From the NCBI RefSeq assembly GCF_003957295.1, contig NZ_RQPJ01000001.1, positions 558,001 through 622,000 of the forward strand: 64,000 nucleotides of DNA, in the 5' to 3' direction. The DNA is from Arenibacter aquaticus (GTDB lineage Bacteria; Bacteroidota; Bacteroidia; Flavobacteriales; Flavobacteriaceae). Position 1 is the first letter of the stretch. Every line of letters begins with the position of its first letter. This document shows, in pieces, positions 27,355-35,570 of the stretch. The notes beneath the pieces are model-generated. The model searched no databases. It was given only the letters and a program-made list of their open reading frames with translations, and was not told the DNA's origin. The position numbers were made by a program, and so were the translations under genes.

Positions 27355-28863
27355 ATGAAAATCTACAAAAACTTTATAAGAGCTATAGCCGTCGTAACAG
27401 CAATTACAAGCATAACGGCCTGTAGTAACTTTTTGGATGAAGAAGATGAATCCAACTTTACAACGGACACCTACTTTACCACGGCAGCACATGCCGAGAG
27501 TGCCGTAAACGGAATATATGAACCGTTGATTTCAATTACCAATAGTGGTTTTGGTGGAGGTACATGGATGATGCTCGAATTTGCAACGGGCTTGGCCAAC
27601 ACCTCTTTGGGACAGGCAACCAATATTTACTTGGTAAAGGATTTGATCAATAATTCGGATAATGGATATGGAAATAACTTCTGGAACGAATATTATACCG
27701 GTATCGCCAGAGCCAACTTGGCCATTGAAAAAATCCCTGAAATAAATATGGATGAAACTTTAAAGCAGAATTATTTGGCCGAAGCGAAGTTTTTTAGAGC
27801 TTACTACTATTTTGGTTTGGTTCGTATGTTCGGCAACATTCCTATCATAACCAGTTCGGTCGATTTAAGCTCGGAGCAATTATACCCTGAACAAGCTTCC
27901 CCTGAAGCTGTGTACGACTTAATTGTTAGCGACCTTACAGAAGCCGAAAGCGCTGACATAGATTGGAGAGTTGGTTCTGGAAGAGTATCTATGGGTGCAA
28001 TTAAAACCTTACTGGCCGATGTATATTTGACTATGGCAGGCTACCCGCTCCAAAAAACAGAGAATTACGCGCTTGCTGCCGCCAAGGCTAAAGAAGTTAT
28101 AGATTCTGAGGAGTTTGGACTGTTTGACACTTATGACGAGTTACATGACCCTGCCACCAAGAACACAGGAGAATACATCTTTATGACCCAATTCGCGGCT
28201 GGTATCCAATCAGGCAACTGGCAGCCAGGGATTTTACCCTATAACTTGGGAATTTCGGCCTATTCAGCCCAAACTGGAGGTATCTTTTCCACTAATGAAT
28301 TTGCCGACTCCTATGAAGATGGAGATAAAAGGGCAGAAGAAAAGCAATTCTTTTTTACCAGCTATTCCTTGGAGGCCGATCGCAACAGCAGCGTAAACCT
28401 AGGTGCACCTTACATCTACAAACATTTTGATATTGAAGCAAATGAAGGGAGCGCCCAATCAGACTTGAACTGGTGCCTTTATCGCTATGCCGATGTATTG
28501 TTGATGTATGCCGAGGCAGCGAACGAAGCTGAAGGCGGACCTACAACTGAGGCATATGATGCTGTGAACGAGATCAGGCAACGTGCCGAACTGGTAGATT
28601 TGAGCGGTCTTTCACAAGAGGCCTTTAGAGAGGCGGTACGCATAGAGCGTATCCATGAGTTGAGTTTTGAAAACAAGACTTGGTATGACATGGCCAGATG
28701 GAGAAAAGCGTATAACCCAGAGACCAATGCATTGGAAGATTTTGTGGGACATAACTTCTCTTACCTACCCAATAAGGCGTTAACAGAAAGGGAACTATTG
28801 TTTCCCATCCCAACATCTGAAATGCAGAACAACCCTAATTTAGTACAAAATACTGGTTACTAG
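27355..28863 (+). CDS. SusD-like outer-membrane glycan-binding lipoprotein
   Basis: 502 residues from ATG 27355. The frame extends 11 codons upstream into the SusC stop region, but the lipobox (ITSITACS) fits this start, 19 bases after the SusC1 stop. RagB/SusD features include FLDEEDESNFTTDTYFTT, LAEAKFFRAYYYFGLVRMFGNIPI, the TPR-like helices, and the C-terminal LCRYADVLLMYAEAANEA-like block and ERIHELSFENKTWYDMARW. It caps the SusC1 barrel and binds the glycan to be imported. A strong two-way terminator follows at 28947. Confidence 0.94.
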   Translation: MKIYKNFIRAIAVVTAITSITACSNFLDEEDESNFTTDTYFTTAAHAESAVNGIYEPLISITNSGFGGGTWMMLEFATGLANTSLGQATNIYLVKDLINNSDNGYGNNFWNEYYTGIARANLAIEKIPEINMDETLKQNYLAEAKFFRAYYYFGLVRMFGNIPIITSSVDLSSEQLYPEQASPEAVYDLIVSDLTEAESADIDWRVGSGRVSMGAIKTLLADVYLTMAGYPLQKTENYALAAAKAKEVIDSEEFGLFDTYDELHDPATKNTGEYIFMTQFAAGIQSGNWQPGILPYNLGISAYSAQTGGIFSTNEFADSYEDGDKRAEEKQFFFTSYSLEADRNSSVNLGAPYIYKHFDIEANEGSAQSDLNWCLYRYADVLLMYAEAANEAEGGPTTEAYDAVNEIRQRAELVDLSGLSQEAFREAVRIERIHELSFENKTWYDMARWRKAYNPETNALEDFVGHNFSYLPNKALTERELLFPIPTSEMQNNPNLVQNTGY

Positions 28864-28946
28864 ACAAGGATCTTGCATAAGTTTTGCCACTACCTTAACT
28901 CTTGTCCTTGGAGCAAAACCAAACCAGCGCTAAGGTAGTAAGATTA

Positions 28947-28997
28947 AAAAAGGACAGTGATACCTACCACACAAATGGGTCGTATCCTGTCCTTTTT
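28947..28997. terminator. Bidirectional rho-independent terminator after SusD1
   Basis: AAAAAGGACAG (28947-28957) pairs with CTGTCCTTTTT (28987-28997), and GATAC/GTATC extends the stem inward past one bulged base. The A-tract and T-tract on both sides make it work in either direction. The remaining bases up to 29313 in this 509-base gap contain no gene that I can see. Confidence 0.8.
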
Positions 28998-29313
28998 CTT
29001 ATAATACCCTAGTAGGGAATAGCGCAGCCATTAATCCAACTTTGAGGAATATCTGAAAAAATAAGGTAGCAATCCATAGATACAAAGACTCATATATCAC
29101 ATAAATGAACCATATTCCAATTATTTTTAACCCATATGCAAAATAAGTATCATAATTGATCACTAAATTGGTAGCCTATGGGGACTAAGCTATCTATCTT
29201 GCATAAGATTTCTTTTATGATATTCATAGTTGAAATAAATAGTTGAGTTTTTTAAATATTAGGTGCAGGTTGAGTTCTGTTGTATAGGCCTAATAAAAGT
29301 TGAGTTAGTTTTG

Positions 29314-29347
29314 AAAAATCCGGAACCAATTAGGTCTCCGGATTTTT
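29314..29347. terminator. Bidirectional terminator at the AraC 3' end
   Basis: AAAAATCCGGA pairs with TCCGGATTTTT around a short loop that also contains ACC/GGT. It lies 26 bases beyond the stop codon of the minus-strand AraC gene and can end that transcript and any read-through from SusD1. Confidence 0.75.
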
Positions 29348-29372
29348 TTTATGCTTTATGGCAATATCTTTT

Positions 29373-30221
29373 TTATTCTTCTAGAGAACGTATATAAGAC
29401 CTTGGGGTGTAACCCGTAAATTTCTTAAAAGTGGTTGCAAAATATTGTGAGGAGCCAAATCCAAGATCAAAGGCCACTTGGGTAACGGTCCTCCGTTGAA
29501 GCAAATCCAGTTTTGCTTGTTCAATTTTTAAGCGGTTTACATATTCTTTTGGGGGCATCCCGGATTCTGCCTTAAACCAGGCCTTAAAATATCCAGTGGA
29601 CATGGAAACCAATCCGGCCAACTCATCCACATAAATAATCCTATGCAAATGCTGCCTTATATAGTCATTTATGGTCTTTAGCCTAGTGGATGCCGCTTTA
29701 GGACTACTATCCTTTGACAATAATAACGTTTCCAGCAGCAATTGGGTAATCAATTGATCTACTACTAGGCGGGATAACACGGAAGGCTCTTTGGCCAATT
29801 GCAGCGCCAGTTTTCCCAGGATTAATTTTAGCTGAAATGCTCCGGCAAAAATACACTCGGATTTCTCTAGAAGCCCGTTCAATATAAAATCTGATTGCTC
29901 CTTTTCCAAATTACACAATCTTCCCTTGCCATGGTCTACCAAAATCTGAATCCAGAACAATTCTCCCTTATCTTCAGGGTAATTCCCTGTACTGTGCAAT
30001 ACATCTGGGCCCACAATAAAAATATCATTGCCCTTGAGTTCAAATAAGCGTTCCCCAACCATATAAGTTTGTCTACCGCTCATAGAAAAGCACAGTTCCA
30101 CTGCTCCTTGATGTAGGTGTTCCGTTAGCCCGGGTTTAACTTCCCTATATTTATAGTGACCAAAAGACAATCCCCTGCTTACCCCATAATCCTGTAAATT
30201 AAAAACCTTTCTCTCTTCCAT
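29373..30221 (-). CDS. AraC-family transcriptional regulator
   Basis: 282 residues from ATG 30221; the frame extends upstream only with a TTG. A cupin-like N-terminal domain (HLHQGAVELCFSMSGRQTYMV, GNDIFIVGPDVLHS) is followed by two helix-turn-helix motifs: IIYVDELAGLVSMSTGYFKAWF and VTQVAFDLGFGSSQYFATTF, ending in GYTPRSYIRS. It is divergent from the PhyH/isomerase gene pair with 102 bases between the start codons, so it most likely controls that pair. It is only distantly similar to the AraC at 20750, and the ligand is probably different. Confidence 0.9.
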   Translation of the reverse strand: MEERKVFNLQDYGVSRGLSFGHYKYREVKPGLTEHLHQGAVELCFSMSGRQTYMVGERLFELKGNDIFIVGPDVLHSTGNYPEDKGELFWIQILVDHGKGRLCNLEKEQSDFILNGLLEKSECIFAGAFQLKLILGKLALQLAKEPSVLSRLVVDQLITQLLLETLLLSKDSSPKAASTRLKTINDYIRQHLHRIIYVDELAGLVSMSTGYFKAWFKAESGMPPKEYVNRLKIEQAKLDLLQRRTVTQVAFDLGFGSSQYFATTFKKFTGYTPRSYIRSLEE

Positions 30222-30234
30222 TACACCAATCCGT

Positions 30235-30264
30235 AAAATGTATAAAAAAGTAATATAGTACAAA
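30235..30264 (-). promoter_or_regulatory. Possible Bacteroidetes-type promoter for the AraC gene
   Basis: On the minus strand TTTG (30264-30261) is followed after 18 bases by TACATTTT (30242-30235), one base off the TAnnTTTG consensus. It would give a very short leader before ATG 30221, which lowers confidence. Confidence 0.3.
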
Positions 30265-30323
30265 TTTGAAAGACTTATACACCTATTAATCGCATATTTG
30301 GAAACAACAAACCAGATTTATTT

Positions 30324-31055
30324 ATGGAGAGCAAGCGTATAGCATTTAACAAAAAAGGGTTTATTAGCCTCGATGCCCTACTTTCCGTTGAGGAAGTAGA
30401 AACAATTAGGGACATCTATGACCAATTGCTTCAGGACAAAGAAAAAACCGGCCATCTGCGCAGTGATCTGGCCGGGGGCAAGAAGGAGGACTCCAAAAAA
30501 GTGGAGCGTATTACCCAAATTATGAGGCCTAGCACGATAATCACTGAACTATTAAAAACCGGCGCCTATAAAAAGGCCCTATATTGGGCCAAGGAACTCC
30601 TTGGCGAGGATATGGAAATGGATTTTGATATGATGATCAACAAGGCACCACATACCAACACCCCAACTCCTTGGCACCAGGATGCCGCCTATTGGATTGC
30701 CATGCCCGATAAAAGATCAGCGAGCTGCTGGATAGCCTTGGACAATGTATTTGAAGAAAATGGTTGTATGTGGTTTATCCCCAAAAAGGAAGAACAACCA
30801 CTTTTAGCACATAAAAACCTGCCCCATGGAGGTGCCCTCTATTGTGAAACCGATACAGCGGAAGCCGTAAGTGTTCCCTTGGAACCGGGCGGATGTACCT
30901 TTCATGATGGCCACACCCTACACTTTAGCCGTGGGAACACAACCAACAGTCAACGGCGGGCATTGATCTTAAATTTTAGACCCAAAAAAATGATCGATTA
31001 TGAAAGGGAGCAGGGAGTGGACCATACAGGGGAAAGAAAGCAAAGAAACCAATGA
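30324..31055 (+). CDS. PhyH-family Fe(II)/2-oxoglutarate dioxygenase
   Basis: 243 residues with no signal peptide, so cytosolic. The iron-binding HxD motif is H118/D120 in TPTPWHQDAAYW. The distal His is H200 in FHDGHTLHFSRGN, and the 2-oxoglutarate-binding Arg is in NSQRRALILNF (R211 or R212). The length and layout fit phytanoyl-CoA dioxygenase-like hydroxylases. It is followed by a TIM-barrel isomerase with a 7-base gap, and both are divergent from an AraC regulator. The substrate is unknown. In a sugar locus it could oxidise an unusual or O-methylated sugar or a small molecule co-released with it, but this is only inference. Confidence 0.86.
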   Translation: MESKRIAFNKKGFISLDALLSVEEVETIRDIYDQLLQDKEKTGHLRSDLAGGKKEDSKKVERITQIMRPSTIITELLKTGAYKKALYWAKELLGEDMEMDFDMMINKAPHTNTPTPWHQDAAYWIAMPDKRSASCWIALDNVFEENGCMWFIPKKEEQPLLAHKNLPHGGALYCETDTAEAVSVPLEPGGCTFHDGHTLHFSRGNTTNSQRRALILNFRPKKMIDYEREQGVDHTGERKQRNQ

Positions 31056-31062
31056 TATCACC

Positions 31063-31890
31063 ATGCAACTTAAATTTGTTTACCCCAGATGGGGAAGCTC
31101 GGATATACCCTGGTCCGCTTTTTTGAATAAGATAAAAAATACCGGTTATCAGGGAGTGGAAATAGACCTTCCTATGGACAGAATTAAAAAAAATGAGATC
31201 TGTTCCATGCTAAAGGATCTGGAACTGGATTTCGTGGGTCAGCATTGGGAAACCAAGGAAGTAGATTTCACCAAGCATCAAGAACAGTACAAAAGGCATT
31301 TGTACAACCTAGTGGAAGCCACTCCCCTTTTTGTGAATTCGCACACGGGGATGGACTTTTTCTCCAATGCTGAAAATGCCAATCTTATTGAAACAGCCCA
31401 TGAAATAGAATTGGAAACGGGAGTACCCATAACCCATGAAACCCATAGGTCGCGCTTCGCATTTGCTGCCCATGTCTGTCTTCCCTACCTGGAGGAATAT
31501 CCCTTCTTAAAACTTACCGCCGATCTCTCCCATTGGTGTTGCGTTGCGGAATCTATGCTGGAGAACCAAACAACAGCAGTGCAGAAAGCTATTGCACATA
31601 CCTATCATATCCATGCCAGGGTAGGCTCGGCACAAAGTCCGCAGGTAATAGACCCTAGGGACGGGAATTATAAAGCTGAGTTGGATTTGTTTACCCAATG
31701 GTGGGGTTTAATGATAAAAAATGCAGAGACTAACAACCGCTCCCATATTACCATCACCCCAGAATATGGCCCGCCACCCTATGCCCTTTACAAACCCCAC
31801 ACCCTAAACCTGCAAGGGGATCAGTGGGAAATAAATAGTTTTATAAGAGAAAAAATTTTAGAGAGCAGTAGTACTGACTCATCAAAATAA
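31063..31890 (+). CDS. Sugar phosphate isomerase/epimerase-like TIM-barrel protein
   Basis: 275 residues from ATG 31063. The frame is open from 31000, but that would overlap the PhyH gene by 56 bases and adds an unlikely N-terminus. Features of the xylose-isomerase-like/AP-endonuclease-2 superfamily are TGYQGVEIDLP near the N-terminus, a metal-site pattern with conserved His and Glu (VNSHTGMDFF, ETGVPITHETHR), LTADLSHWCCV, HTYHIHARVG, and ITPEYGPPPY. It is cytosolic. It probably isomerises, epimerises or cleaves a ketose-like product of the PhyH enzyme, with which it forms a two-gene operon. The actual substrate is not known. Confidence 0.82.
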   Translation: MQLKFVYPRWGSSDIPWSAFLNKIKNTGYQGVEIDLPMDRIKKNEICSMLKDLELDFVGQHWETKEVDFTKHQEQYKRHLYNLVEATPLFVNSHTGMDFFSNAENANLIETAHEIELETGVPITHETHRSRFAFAAHVCLPYLEEYPFLKLTADLSHWCCVAESMLENQTTAVQKAIAHTYHIHARVGSAQSPQVIDPRDGNYKAELDLFTQWWGLMIKNAETNNRSHITITPEYGPPPYALYKPHTLNLQGDQWEINSFIREKILESSSTDSSK

Positions 31891-32039
31891 AAAGTGTCTG
31901 GTTGCCCATTACCATGATTAAAAATACCCAACACTAATTACTACTAATAATGAATGCAAAAATAGTATCATTTTTTGATAAAATATCACTACCCTAACTA
32001 GCTAAAATACTTTTTCTATCGACTATTAGAGGTTGCCTG

Positions 32040-32072
32040 TTTGTTCATAAACGTTGTTTGTCGATATATTTT
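32040..32072 (+). promoter_or_regulatory. Candidate Bacteroidetes promoter for SusC2
   Basis: TTTG (32040-32043), 21 bases, then TATATTTT (32065-32072), one base off TAnnTTTG. It would give a leader of roughly 80 bases before ATG 32158, containing the hairpin at 32111. Confidence 0.5.
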
Positions 32073-32110
32073 TCCTATTTAACAAATAGTTAAGAATTTT
32101 AATAGAACAT

Positions 32111-32129
32111 ACGCGGACGAAACCCGCGT
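32111..32129 (+). promoter_or_regulatory. GC-rich leader hairpin upstream of SusC2
   Basis: ACGCGG (32111-32116) and CCGCGT (32124-32129) form a perfect six-base GC-rich stem with a seven-base loop in otherwise AT-rich DNA, 28 bases upstream of the start codon. No T-run follows. The position matches that of the hairpin before SusC1. Confidence 0.45.
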
Positions 32130-32157
32130 AAAATCTAACTAAACTAACATAAATCGT

Positions 32158-35100
32158 ATGAACAAGAAGATTAATTTCTTTTTAATGGCTTTTGCTATGC
32201 TATGTTTTAATGCAGCCATGGCACAAAGCAAGACAGTATCTGGCTCCGTAACGGATGCCAATGATGGTAGCCCGTTACCGGGAGTAAGTATTGTGGTGCA
32301 AGGCACTACAAATGGAACACAAACCGATTTTGATGGCAATTACAGTATTGAGGCCTCCCTGGGCGAGGTCCTGGTTTTCTCCTACATTGGAATGAAATCC
32401 CAGACTGTGACAATAGGTAATTTGAACACTATTGATGTTGCCATGGCGGAGGATGCCAGTCAATTGGATGAGGTTGTTGTAACGGCCTTGGGTATTAAGC
32501 GCGAGGAGCGCGCCTTAGGCTATGCGGTCTCTGAGATAAAAGGGGATGAAATTGCCCAAACCGTACAGATCAACCCCGTTAACTCCTTACAGGGTAAAAC
32601 CGCCGGGGTTCAAATAAGTACAACTTCCGGAGGAACTTTTGGGGGTACTAGGATAACTGTAAGAGGAAATTCTACCTTTGACCAGAATACCCAGCCCATA
32701 TTTGTTGTAGACGGAGTAATTATGGACAACGACATCAGTGGTCAAAGCGGTGCTGACTGGGGTAACCAACTAAAAAACCTAAACCCAGATGATTTTGAAT
32801 CCTTTTCCATTTTAAAAGGTGCTGCGGCTTCTGCCCTATACGGATCACGAGCCATTAATGGCGTGGTAATCGTTACCACCAAATCCGGTCAAAAGCGCAA
32901 GGGCCTTGGCGTCAGCATTAATCAGACCGTAGGTGTAAGAACGGTCTATGACTCTCCTGATTTTCAGAACCAATACGGATCTGGTCTAACTGCAGGAGGT
33001 TTTAGTTTTGTTACCAACGGTCCCAATACCAGAACCAGGGACGACGCCCATGACACCAGTCAATTTTTCACTTACGACCTGGATACAGGCCTACCTTCTA
33101 TGGCCTTTGACTCCTACGAAGAGCATGCGGCCAGTTGGGGACCTCGCTTTGACGGACAGGAAATTATAGATTATGATGGCTCTAGGGCTACTTGGACAGC
33201 CCAGCCAGATAACTACAAGGATTATTTTGACACCGGATTTGTAAGAAACACCAATGTGGCCATTGATGGTGGAAGTGAAACTGGCAGCTTCCGACTTTCA
33301 TTCTCAAACTTCTCCGAATCTGGAGTGGAATTGAGAAACGACTTTGACAAAAACTCCATTAGCTTTAAAGGGGCGCATGATTTAATAAAAGACAAATTAA
33401 CCGTTAGTGCAGCTATGCACTATACCCGCTCCAAGGCCAAAAACCCTTTACAGCCAGGCGGACTTTCTCATTGGTTTCATGATGGCTTCCCAAGAAATTA
33501 TGACGTAAACAAATGGAAAGACAACTACTTGGATGTAGATGGTGGGGTACCACATCCCTATGGCAACAACTATAACTACACCAGAATGAGTAGGATTTGG
33601 GCCCATGCACTTGAGGATGATAATACCCGTACCGAAGGCTCCTTTATTTCCAACATCAATTTAAACTATAAAATTTCCGACCATATTTCGGCTACTCTGG
33701 AAGGCAACGTAAACCAATACACCTACAATCAGGAAACTAAGACTTTTGCCGATAATAGAGACCGACTTAATGGTTCCTACTATTTTGGAAATGGGGAAAA
33801 ATTTCAACATAGCTTCTCTGCCAAAATGTTCTTTGACAAACAGATCAATGAGGACATAAAAATGGACCTTTTGTTAGGAGGTGAATTATGGACCTCCAAA
33901 GAACAGAGTCAGTATGCCAATACAACTGGAGGATTTAAGATTCGCGATTTCTATGCCTTGGCCAACTCCAAGGATGCTATTAATGCCGATGGTGGTATAG
34001 GCCCAAGAAAAAAAATAAATTCGGTCTATGCCTTCTTAAACACTAGCTATAAAAGAGACCTTTATTTGAGCGTTACCGCTAGAAATGACTGGTCTTCCGC
34101 CTTGGTATACCCCAATGGCGATGGAAACAATTCCTATTTTTATCCCTCTGCCAGTTTGGGGTGGGTAAGTTCAGAAACCTTTGAACTCCCTGATTTCATT
34201 TCCTTTGCCAAACTTAGGGCCTCTTACGCCATTGTTGGGAATGATACTGACCCCTATAGCTTAAGCACAGGGTTTGTAGCGGATAATTTTAGCGCAAATC
34301 CAGATTTGAACATGTTTAGGTTTGAAGACAACACTGCCGTCTCTATCGACCTAAAACCAGAAAAGAAATATTCGTTTGAAACAGGACTGGACATTAGATT
34401 CTTGAACAACCGCATTGGATTGGATGTTGCCTACTATAAAGACAATACCAAAAACCAGATTATTCCCTTACAAGTACCCTCCGAATCTGGAATAGAAAAT
34501 CAGCTTATCAATGCCGGTAATTTACAGAATCAAGGGGTTGAGGCTGCCTTGAATCTAAAATTAGTGGACAATCCTGATTTTGGTTGGGACCTAGGTGCCA
34601 ATTACACCCACAACAGGGATAAGATTATTGAACTGGCTCCAGGAATAAATGAATTTAGACTTTTTGGCAACCCTGATGATTCCAATTCGGCAACCGCATC
34701 CTATGCCTATGTAGGTGGTAATTACGGAGATTTGGTTACTAGAAGAGGTTACGATTATTATGATGGCTCCAACACCAATAACCACGGTATTCCGGTATTG
34801 GCCAATAGAAATGGCTGGTCTGTAGCCTACCCTATAGGAATACAGAATAAGGATTCCCTCTACGTTATGGGGAATATGCAGGCCGATTGGTATGGCGGCA
34901 TGAATACTTCCTTAAGGTATAAGCGCTTACGTCTTAGTGCAATTGTAGATGCCAAATTTGGAGGTGAGATTTACTCAGCAGATGCCCGCTACGGCCTGCA
35001 TCAGGGTGTTCTACAAAGCTCGTTGCCCAACAGGGATGCCTCCCAAGGTGGTATCACTTGGACCAGTGAAGGCCAGGGACAAAACTTCTATGGTAAAACA

Positions 35101-35553
35101 TATGAGGACGGATACATTCCCAATGGTGTATTTCCAGATGGAACAACAGTTACCTCAGGGCCAGCAGATAATAGAACAAGTGTAGATGTTGGGGGCATGA
35201 CCTACCAACAGGCATACGACCAAGGTCTTGTAGAACCAACGCACTGGTCCGGATATGTATATCGTTGGACTTCGGCCAGTACGGGAACCCCTATAACCGG
35301 GGTATACACCTCTAGTTGGGTAGCTCTTAGGGAAATAACGCTGACATATGATGTACCAACGGCCGTATTGGACAAACTATTTGTTAAAAGCGCCTCTATG
35401 GCTTTAACAGGACGGGATTTAGGGTACCTATACAATTCCTTGCCAGACAATATTAATCCTACTTTAAGTAGCAATGCTGCGGCGAATCCCTTACAGCAAA
35501 AGTCATCGCCATACATTAGATCTATTTCTTTTTCGTTAAAACTCAATTTCTAA
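32158..35553 (+). CDS. SusC-like TonB-dependent receptor without STN domain
   Basis: 1131 residues. The signal peptide ends near NAAMAQ (residue 22). A carboxypeptidase-regulatory-like domain follows at once (VSGSVTDANDGSPLPGVSI), then the plug (LQGKTAGVQISTTSGGTFGG, PIFVVDGVI, LKGAAASALYGSRAINGVVIV), and the outer-membrane barrel ending in SISFSLKLNF. Unlike SusC1 it has no STN domain, so it would not signal to a FecR and must be controlled otherwise. It is directly followed by SusD2 (17-base gap). It imports oligosaccharides across the outer membrane with TonB energy. Confidence 0.94.
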   Translation: MNKKINFFLMAFAMLCFNAAMAQSKTVSGSVTDANDGSPLPGVSIVVQGTTNGTQTDFDGNYSIEASLGEVLVFSYIGMKSQTVTIGNLNTIDVAMAEDASQLDEVVVTALGIKREERALGYAVSEIKGDEIAQTVQINPVNSLQGKTAGVQISTTSGGTFGGTRITVRGNSTFDQNTQPIFVVDGVIMDNDISGQSGADWGNQLKNLNPDDFESFSILKGAAASALYGSRAINGVVIVTTKSGQKRKGLGVSINQTVGVRTVYDSPDFQNQYGSGLTAGGFSFVTNGPNTRTRDDAHDTSQFFTYDLDTGLPSMAFDSYEEHAASWGPRFDGQEIIDYDGSRATWTAQPDNYKDYFDTGFVRNTNVAIDGGSETGSFRLSFSNFSESGVELRNDFDKNSISFKGAHDLIKDKLTVSAAMHYTRSKAKNPLQPGGLSHWFHDGFPRNYDVNKWKDNYLDVDGGVPHPYGNNYNYTRMSRIWAHALEDDNTRTEGSFISNINLNYKISDHISATLEGNVNQYTYNQETKTFADNRDRLNGSYYFGNGEKFQHSFSAKMFFDKQINEDIKMDLLLGGELWTSKEQSQYANTTGGFKIRDFYALANSKDAINADGGIGPRKKINSVYAFLNTSYKRDLYLSVTARNDWSSALVYPNGDGNNSYFYPSASLGWVSSETFELPDFISFAKLRASYAIVGNDTDPYSLSTGFVADNFSANPDLNMFRFEDNTAVSIDLKPEKKYSFETGLDIRFLNNRIGLDVAYYKDNTKNQIIPLQVPSESGIENQLINAGNLQNQGVEAALNLKLVDNPDFGWDLGANYTHNRDKIIELAPGINEFRLFGNPDDSNSATASYAYVGGNYGDLVTRRGYDYYDGSNTNNHGIPVLANRNGWSVAYPIGIQNKDSLYVMGNMQADWYGGMNTSLRYKRLRLSAIVDAKFGGEIYSADARYGLHQGVLQSSLPNRDASQGGITWTSEGQGQNFYGKTYEDGYIPNGVFPDGTTVTSGPADNRTSVDVGGMTYQQAYDQGLVEPTHWSGYVYRWTSASTGTPITGVYTSSWVALREITLTYDVPTAVLDKLFVKSASMALTGRDLGYLYNSLPDNINPTLSSNAAANPLQQKSSPYIRSISFSLKLNF

Positions 35554-35570
35554 TCCAGAAAATTTCAAAC

